Positions 59,135-64,000 of a stretch of DNA of 64,000 bases are shown here, piece after piece. Position 1 is the stretch's first letter, and the number at the start of each line of letters is the position of its first letter. Source of the stretch: Streptomyces humicola. Lineage in GTDB: Bacteria; Actinomycetota; Actinomycetes; Streptomycetales; Streptomycetaceae. The DNA lies in NCBI RefSeq assembly GCF_024436035.1, contig NZ_JANFNG010000006.1:186001-250000 (forward strand). Reading direction: 5' to 3'. The translations under genes were made by a program, and so were the position numbers. The notes under the pieces are model-generated. The model saw only the letters and a list, made by a program, of their open reading frames with translations, was not told where the DNA came from and made no database searches.

Positions 59135-61402
59135 ATGGCTTACAAGCGTTCGGGCGGTGGCGAGCCGACCGCCAAGCAGGCCGCGAAGTTCGTCGGCGCC
59201 AGCGTGATGGCGGGTGTGGTGCTCGCAGGTCTGGCCCTGCCCGCCACCGGTGCACTCGGACTGACCGCCAAGGGTGCGGTCGCCGACTTCAACGCCCTTC
59301 CCGGCGACCTCAAACGCCCGCCGCTGAGCCAGGCGACGCAGATCCTCGACGCCAACGGCGGTCTGATCGCCACCGTCTACTCGCGCGACCGCACCGTCGT
59401 ACCGCTGAACGACATCAGCCCGACGATGCAGAAGGCGATCGTCGCCATCGAGGACTCGCGCTACTGGCAGCACGGCGCGATCGACCCCAAGGGCATACTG
59501 CGCGCGCTCGACACCAACGCGGCCGACGGCGGCGTCGCCCAGGGCGCCTCCACCCTGACCCAGCAGTACGTCAAGAACGTCTTCATCGAGGAAGCCGGGG
59601 ACGACCCGAAGGCGCTGGCCGAGGCCACCCAGCAGACCCTCGGCCGCAAGATCAAGGAACTGAAGTACGCGATCCAGGTCGAAAAGGAGCTGGGCAAGAA
59701 GCAGATCCTGGAGAACTACCTCAACATCACCTTCTTCGGGGAGCAGGCGTACGGCATCCAGGCCGCCGCCGAGCGCTACTTCTCCACCGACGCCAAGAAC
59801 CTCGATCTGGCGCAGTCGGCGCTGCTCGCCGGCCTGGTCCAGTCGCCGACCCGCTACGACCCGATCGCCGACCCGCAGGAAGCCCTCAAGCGCCGCAACA
59901 CGGTGCTCAAGCGCATGGCCCAGCTCGGCGACGTCTCCACAGCGCAGGCCAAGGCGGCCGAGGCCAAGCCGCTCGGCCTCAACTCCAGCACGCCCAAGAA
60001 CGGCTGCATCACCGCCGTCAGCGGCGCCGGCTTCTTCTGCGACTACGTCCGCGAGACCTTCCTCAACGATCCGGCCTTCGGCAAGACGGAGGAGGACCGC
60101 GCCGCGCGCTGGACGCAAGGCGGCCTGACCATCCGTACCACCCTCGACCCGCAGGCCCAGGCCTCCGTCGAGGACTCGCTCAACAAGCACATCTACAAGA
60201 CCGACCCCGTCGCCGCCGCGGCCACCCTGGTCCAGCCCGGCACCGGCAAGATCGTCGCCATGGGGCAGTCGCGACCGTACGGCTTCGCCACCGACGAGAC
60301 GCAGATCAACTACAACGTCGACCAGGACATGGGCGGAGGCGGAGGCTTCCAGTCGGGTTCGACGTTCAAGCCGATCACCGCAGCGGCCGCCATCGAGGGC
60401 GGCACCGACCCCAACACGGTGCTCCCCGCGCCGTACTCGATGAACTACCCGAGCCCGGTCAACACCTGCGGCAACCCCTGGGTCAACGACAGCAACCCGC
60501 CGGCGCAGGTGCAGAACGAGAGCAAGTCCGAAGTCGGCCCGATGAACATGCAGAAGGCCACGGCGCTCTCGGTCAACACCTACTACGTGCAGCTCATCAG
60601 CAAGATCGGCATCTGCCCGGTGGTGCAGATGGCCCAGAAGATGGGCGTGCACCAGGCGAACGGGGTACCGCTCGGGCAAGTGCCGTCGATCACCCTCGGC
60701 ACCCAGCTCGTCACCCCGCTGACGATGGCATCGGCCTACGCCACCTTCGCCAACGGCGGCGTGTACTGCACCCCGGTCGCGATCGAGTCGATCTCGGACG
60801 CCAACGGCAAGTCGCTGCCGGTGCCGCAGACCTCGTGCACCCGCGCCATGTCGCCGAAGACCGCGTCCACCCTCAACACGCTGCTCAAGGGCGTGGTCGA
60901 GGACGGTACGGGCACGCAGGCGGGCCTGACCGGCCGTGACACGGCGGGCAAGACGGGCACCACCGACAGCCTCAAGAACGCCTGGTTCGTCGGCTACACC
61001 TCGAACATGGCCGGTGCGGTCTGGGTCGGCGACCCGCAACAGTCGGTCCAGATGTACAACATCACCATCGGCGGCGTCTTCCACAAGCAGGTCTTCGGTG
61101 CCGACACGCCGGGCCCGATCTGGCGGGACGCGATGAACGGCGCGTTGGCGGGCACCCCGTCGGCCAAGCTGCCGACGGTGTCGCTGAGCGGCTCGAACAA
61201 CCCGCCGTCACAAGGGAACCCGAGCCCGAACCCGTCCCCGAGCGGCAACGGCAATGGCAACGGGAACGGCAACGGCCAGGGAAACAACCCGTTTCCGGGG
61301 TTCTCCCTCCCGCCGGGCCTGATCGGCGGCAACGGAAACGGCGGCAACGGAAACGGCGGCAACGGGAACGGGAACGGCGGAGCCAACTTCCCGGGCGGCT
61401 GA
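59135..61402 (+). CDS. Class A penicillin-binding protein
   Basis: 755 residues. A membrane anchor near the N-terminus (VGASVMAGVVLAGLALPATGAL), a glycosyltransferase 51 domain (AIVAIEDSRYWQHGAIDPKG, QGASTLTQQYVKN, RKIKELKYAIQVEKEL) and a transpeptidase domain (SGSTFKP as the SxxK serine, SVN, KTGTT). It polymerises and cross-links peptidoglycan. The C-terminal ~70 residues are Pro/Ser-rich, then Gly/Asn repeats (GNGNGNGNG), an extracellular low-complexity tail. Adjacent to wblA as in S. coelicolor. Probably leaderless. Confidence 0.95.
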   Translation: MAYKRSGGGEPTAKQAAKFVGASVMAGVVLAGLALPATGALGLTAKGAVADFNALPGDLKRPPLSQATQILDANGGLIATVYSRDRTVVPLNDISPTMQKAIVAIEDSRYWQHGAIDPKGILRALDTNAADGGVAQGASTLTQQYVKNVFIEEAGDDPKALAEATQQTLGRKIKELKYAIQVEKELGKKQILENYLNITFFGEQAYGIQAAAERYFSTDAKNLDLAQSALLAGLVQSPTRYDPIADPQEALKRRNTVLKRMAQLGDVSTAQAKAAEAKPLGLNSSTPKNGCITAVSGAGFFCDYVRETFLNDPAFGKTEEDRAARWTQGGLTIRTTLDPQAQASVEDSLNKHIYKTDPVAAAATLVQPGTGKIVAMGQSRPYGFATDETQINYNVDQDMGGGGGFQSGSTFKPITAAAAIEGGTDPNTVLPAPYSMNYPSPVNTCGNPWVNDSNPPAQVQNESKSEVGPMNMQKATALSVNTYYVQLISKIGICPVVQMAQKMGVHQANGVPLGQVPSITLGTQLVTPLTMASAYATFANGGVYCTPVAIESISDANGKSLPVPQTSCTRAMSPKTASTLNTLLKGVVEDGTGTQAGLTGRDTAGKTGTTDSLKNAWFVGYTSNMAGAVWVGDPQQSVQMYNITIGGVFHKQVFGADTPGPIWRDAMNGALAGTPSAKLPTVSLSGSNNPPSQGNPSPNPSPSGNGNGNGNGNGQGNNPFPGFSLPPGLIGGNGNGGNGNGGNGNGNGGANFPGG

Positions 61403-61418
61403 GCCCGAAACGACGCGA

Positions 61419-61454
61419 CGAGGGGCGCCCCGGAGCATTCCGGGGCGCCCCTCG
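61419..61454. terminator. Terminator between the PBP gene and yqeY
   Basis: CGAGGGGCGCCCCGG (61419-61433) and CCGGGGCGCCCCTCG (61440-61454) form a perfect 15-bp stem with loop AGCATT between the convergent stops. Confidence 0.85.
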
Positions 61455-61470
61455 CGCATGCGGAGGCAGG

Positions 61471-61938
61471 TCAGCTGCCGAGTTGCTTCTTCACCTCGGC
61501 GGCCACCTTGCCGCCTTCCGCTCGTCCCGCGATCCTCGGGTTCACGATCTTCATCACCGCGCCCATCGCCCGCGGTCCCTCGGCGCCGTCGGCCGCGGCC
61601 TCCTTCACCGCCTGCGCGACCAGCGCCGCCAGCTCGTCCGCGGACAGCTGCTGCGGCAGATAAGCCTCGAGCACCTTGCCCTCGGCGCGCTCACGCTCCG
61701 CGGATTCGGCACGCCCGCCCTGCTCGAACGCGTCGGCCGCCTCGCGACGCTTCTTCGCCTCGCGCGTGATCACCTTCAACACCTCGTCGTCGGAGAGTTC
61801 GCGGGCGGTCTTGCCCGCGACCTCCTCCTTGGTGATGGCGGAGAGAGTAAGGCGGAGCGTGGCCGAGCGCAGCTCGTCCCGTTCCTTGATCGCGCTGGTC
61901 AGGTCGTTCTGCAACCGCTGCTTGAGCGTCGTGGTCAT
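61471..61938 (-). CDS. GatB/YqeY domain protein
   Basis: 155 residues from ATG 61938. The YqeY domain, found at the C-terminus of GatB amidotransferase, stands alone here: LKQRLQNDLTSAIKERDELR, KVLEAYLPQQLSADEL, MGAVMKIVNPRIAGRAEGGKVAAEV. It may bind tRNA or glutaminyl-tRNA and aid translation quality; function is not proven. Single gene, ended by a terminator shared with the PBP gene. Confidence 0.9.
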   Translation of the reverse strand: MTTTLKQRLQNDLTSAIKERDELRSATLRLTLSAITKEEVAGKTARELSDDEVLKVITREAKKRREAADAFEQGGRAESAERERAEGKVLEAYLPQQLSADELAALVAQAVKEAAADGAEGPRAMGAVMKIVNPRIAGRAEGGKVAAEVKKQLGS

Positions 61939-62016
61939 GCAAGGGAGTCTGCCATGCACAGCCGTACAAGGGCCGCAAGATTTCCTGGCGGTGTGCGGGT
62001 CTGCGACGATGAACGC

Positions 62017-62946
62017 ATGCGCGCGCGTTATGGGATCCCGTTGGGAGTCACGGCAGTCGGAGCGGCAGGGCTGGCCTACGCCGCCGGCTTCGAGGTCCGG
62101 TCCTTCAGGCTGCGGCGGGTCGAGGTTCCGGTGCTGCCGCCCGGGATGAGACCGCTGCGGGTGCTGCAGGTCTCCGACATCCACATGGTCTGCGGACAGA
62201 AGAAGAAGCGCCGGTGGCTGCAGGCGCTCGCCGCGCTGCGCCCCGACTTCGTGATCAACACCGGTGACAACCTCTCCGACCCTGACGCCGTCCCCGAGGT
62301 GCTCGACGCCCTCGGACCGCTGATGGAGCTGCCCGGCGCCTACGTCTTCGGCTCGAACGACTACTACGGGCCCAAGCTGCGCAACCCGGCCCGCTACCTC
62401 GTCGAGAGGGCGCGCGGCCGGCACGGCCTCAACGGCAACGCGCCGGTCCACGGTGCGATCCACAACCCGTGGGAGGAGCTGCGGGACTGCTTCGACACGG
62501 CGGGCTGGGTCGGCCTCAACAATGCCCGCGGCCGCCTCAAGTTCCCCGACGGCATCGAGATCGCCCTCACCGGCCTGGACGATCCGCACATCAAGCGCGA
62601 CAGGTACGCGACGGTGGGCGGCGGCGCGGAGCCGGGCGAGGGGCTGTCGCTGGCCGTGGTCCACGCCCCCTACCTGCGCGTTCTCGACGCCTTCACCGCC
62701 GACCGCTATCCGCTGATCCTCGCCGGGCACACCCACGGCGGCCAGCTGTGCGTCCCCTTCTACGGGGCGCTCGTCACCAACTGCGACCTGGACACGCAAC
62801 GGGTCAAGGGCCTGTCGCTGCACCGCGCGGGCGGCCGCGAGTCGTATCTGCACGTGTCGGCCGGCTGCGGTACGAACCGCTACACGCCGGTGCGCTTCGC
62901 CTGCCCGCCGGAGGCGACGCTGCTGACGCTCACACCACAGGAGTGA
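62017..62946 (+). CDS. Metallophosphoesterase (YkuE-like)
   Basis: 309 residues from ATG 62017; the open frame extends far upstream but antisense to yqeY. An N-terminal hydrophobic segment (IPLGVTAVGAAGLAYAAGFEV) suggests a membrane anchor or signal. Calcineurin-like motifs: VSDIHMVCG (D-x-H), NTGDNLSD (GD), FGSNDYYGP (N-D), VVHAP (H) and LAGHTHGGQL (GHxH). A secreted or membrane-bound phosphoesterase or lipid phosphohydrolase. Starts 79 bp from the divergent yqeY; no clear ribosome binding site. Followed after 21 bp by a membrane protein gene. Confidence 0.88.
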   Translation: MRARYGIPLGVTAVGAAGLAYAAGFEVRSFRLRRVEVPVLPPGMRPLRVLQVSDIHMVCGQKKKRRWLQALAALRPDFVINTGDNLSDPDAVPEVLDALGPLMELPGAYVFGSNDYYGPKLRNPARYLVERARGRHGLNGNAPVHGAIHNPWEELRDCFDTAGWVGLNNARGRLKFPDGIEIALTGLDDPHIKRDRYATVGGGAEPGEGLSLAVVHAPYLRVLDAFTADRYPLILAGHTHGGQLCVPFYGALVTNCDLDTQRVKGLSLHRAGGRESYLHVSAGCGTNRYTPVRFACPPEATLLTLTPQE

Positions 62947-62967
62947 CGGAACCGTTACCTTGGGTCG

Positions 62968-63726
62968 ATGACCGATCCGCACCTTTCATCCCTTACGCCG
63001 GTCCGCTCGCACATCATGGGCGCCCCGGGCCTGGCCTCGCGGCCCCGGCGACGGCGCCACCCGGCGGCCGCGGCGGTCCGCACGCTCATCGCGGCGGCGG
63101 CCGCCCTCGGCATCGCCCTCGACGCCCTCGGCGCACCGCGGGCCGTCGGCCTCCTGCACCTCCTCGCCTCGCCGGTCATCGAGGCGAACGCCCTGGTCGC
63201 TGTCGTCTGCGCAGCCGCCGCTCTGCGCGCCGCGACCGGACGCACCACGCTGCCCGCAGGGCTCACCGGGGCGGCGGTGCTCTACATCACAGCCACCGCG
63301 CTGGTGTACCACCTCGCCCTCGGCCACGACCACGGCGCGAGCGCACACACCGGGACGCAGACGATCACCGGCAGCCTGCTCCACACCGCCGTCCCGCTCG
63401 CGGTCGCCGCGGACTGGCTGCTGCTCACCCCCGCCGGCCGCTACCGCCTGCGGCACTCCTTCCGGTGGCTGCTCTACCCGTCGGCGTACCTGGCGTTCGT
63501 CCTGACCCGCGGCGCCCTGCTCACTCCGGGAACGCGCCACCGCTACCCGTACCCCTTCCTCGACGCCGGCGCCCACGGCTACCATCGCGTGCTCCTGGAC
63601 GCCATGCAGCTCGGCGTGGCCCTGTGGCTGCTCGCCCTGGGCCTCGTCGGCCTCGACCACCTGCGCCCTTCCCGCCGGGACGGGCATAACGCGATTTCGT
63701 CTCCGGCTGCGGGTCCGCTAGAGTAG
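62968..63726 (+). CDS. Pr6Pr-family membrane protein
   Basis: 252 residues. About six hydrophobic helices ([97 protein letters not shown]) with [18 protein letters not shown] between the last two. The shape matches Pr6Pr (FAR-17a/AIG1-like) membrane proteins of actinobacteria. No catalytic residue can be asserted. The C-terminus runs to within 12 bp of tRNA-Pro. Confidence 0.8.
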   Translation: MTDPHLSSLTPVRSHIMGAPGLASRPRRRRHPAAAAVRTLIAAAAALGIALDALGAPRAVGLLHLLASPVIEANALVAVVCAAAALRAATGRTTLPAGLTGAAVLYITATALVYHLALGHDHGASAHTGTQTITGSLLHTAVPLAVAADWLLLTPAGRYRLRHSFRWLLYPSAYLAFVLTRGALLTPGTRHRYPYPFLDAGAHGYHRVLLDAMQLGVALWLLALGLVGLDHLRPSRRDGHNAISSPAAGPLE

Positions 63727-63738
63727 TCCCCGTTGCAC

Positions 63739-63815
63739 CGGGGTGTAGCGCAGCTTGGCAGCGCGCTTCGTTCGGGACGAAGAGGCCGTGGGTTCAAATC
63801 CCGCCACCCCGACCA
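63739..63815 (+). tRNA. tRNA-Pro (anticodon CGG)
   Basis: Acceptor CGGGGTG pairs with CACCCCG; D-arm GCGCAGCTTGGCAGCGC; anticodon stem CTTCG/CGAAG around TTCGGGA (anticodon CGG, Pro); T-arm GTGGGTTCAAATCCCGC; discriminator A and a genomically encoded CCA (63813-63815). All stems pair. Confidence 0.97.
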
Positions 63816-63824
63816 GTGAAACAC

Positions 63825-63869
63825 CAGATCAGGGCCGGTTTCCTCGTGAGGGAAACCGGCCCTGATCTG
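63825..63869 (+). terminator. Terminator after tRNA-Pro
   Basis: A perfect 19-bp stem, 63825-63843 against 63851-63869, with loop TCGTGAG, nine bases after the tRNA CCA. Longer than usual for a tRNA terminator. Confidence 0.75.
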
Positions 63870-63879
63870 TGCTGCGTGA

Positions 63880-64000
63880 CTATCTGCGCGACTACGGTTT
63901 CGGATCGGTCTTGACGATCTCGTGCATGCCGACCGCTCCACGTTGACGAGGCCGGGCAGCCTGATCATCGGTGACAACGTGGTTCGCGACGGCGCCCTCG
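63880..64000 (+). pseudogene. 5'-truncated O-methyltransferase remnant (runs off the window)
   Basis: The plus frame from 63880 reads [30 protein letters not shown], which matches the middle of catechol-type O-methyltransferases (family 3), where [15 protein letters not shown] is characteristic. There is no room for the ~120 N-terminal residues: the frame is closed by a stop at 63877 and a terminator hairpin lies directly upstream. The gene is therefore decapitated, probably by a recombination event beside tRNA-Pro. The rest lies beyond position 64000. Confidence 0.5.

Noticed and set aside
61250-61390. GGCAACGG-type tandem repeats that look like a repeat array
   Set aside because: They encode the Gly/Asn tail of the penicillin-binding protein and have no spacers, so neither CRISPR nor mobile.

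Overview
The window is high-GC actinobacterial DNA and reads as a Streptomyces chromosome. The evidence is gene content and order: tmk fused to an MFS-type membrane domain, topA with a lysine-rich tail, hppA, bldG, a tad pilus cluster, acs, nhaA, nth, crp, paired Get3-like ATPases and wblA. From memory this is the order of the S. coelicolor SCO3540-SCO3580 stretch. GTG/TTG starts, ATGA overlaps and leaderless promoters (a TANNNT box 6-7 nt before the start codon) are frequent.

Positions 1-15.8 kb are accessory. An integrative element resembling an actinomycete integrative and conjugative element (AICE) sits at the 3' end of a tRNA-Thr(CGT) gene (15783-15856, minus). Its right end holds tra (FtsK/SpoIIIE type), xis and int, and int runs into the tRNA. 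No replication initiator is visible, and no left attachment copy is found, so the element either continues beyond position 1 or has lost that end. To the left lies a control block (7-11 kb): two paralogous XRE/PLD-like regulators whose promoters share an ACGTC-type operator, flanking a HATPase, a hypothetical protein, a double GntR-type regulator, an HD hydrolase and a Nudix (Pif-like) protein. Further left (0.5-6.7 kb) is a defence-like island: a methyltransferase/HNH pair, an SRA-like + PD-(D/E)XK modification-dependent nuclease, a DUF6602 nuclease-like protein, a dead IS5-type transposase, and a DUF262-AlbA_2 (Schlafen-type) fusion.

From 15.9 kb on the window is conserved chromosome. 15.9-31.8 kb (minus): secreted peptidase, holB, MFS-tmk, topA, a methyltransferase, a lipoprotein, hppA, and bldG with an anti-sigma-type partner. 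31.9-39.5 kb: an Hrq1/MrfA-type helicase, then a minus-strand tad pilus operon (cpaE-like, tadA, tadB, tadC, Flp-type pilin, two TadE-type proteins). Two small RNAs flank the HAD gene: 6C RNA (minus) before it and an Ms1/6S-like RNA (plus) after it, as in the mycobacterial Rv3660c-Rv3662c locus. 41-50 kb: Fic-like protein, ParA/CooC-like ATPase, carbonic anhydrase, acetyl-CoA synthetase, NhaA, holin-X protein, epoxide-hydrolase-like enzyme. 49.6-58.8 kb: MarP-like protease, CoA-type Nudix, nth, crp, MBL hydrolase, Nudix, RidA, DUF4177, paired Get3/ArsA ATPases with a 23-codon coupled ORF between them, and wblA. 59-64 kb: class A PBP, YqeY, metallophosphoesterase, a membrane protein, tRNA-Pro(CGG), and a 5'-truncated O-methyltransferase remnant at the edge.

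The most promising undescribed material is the methyltransferase/HNH pair, the DUF262-AlbA fusion, and the twin-regulator control block. Smaller items are heptamer repeats downstream of tra (a possible clt site), a run-on TadE-like frame, and the coupled micro-ORF.
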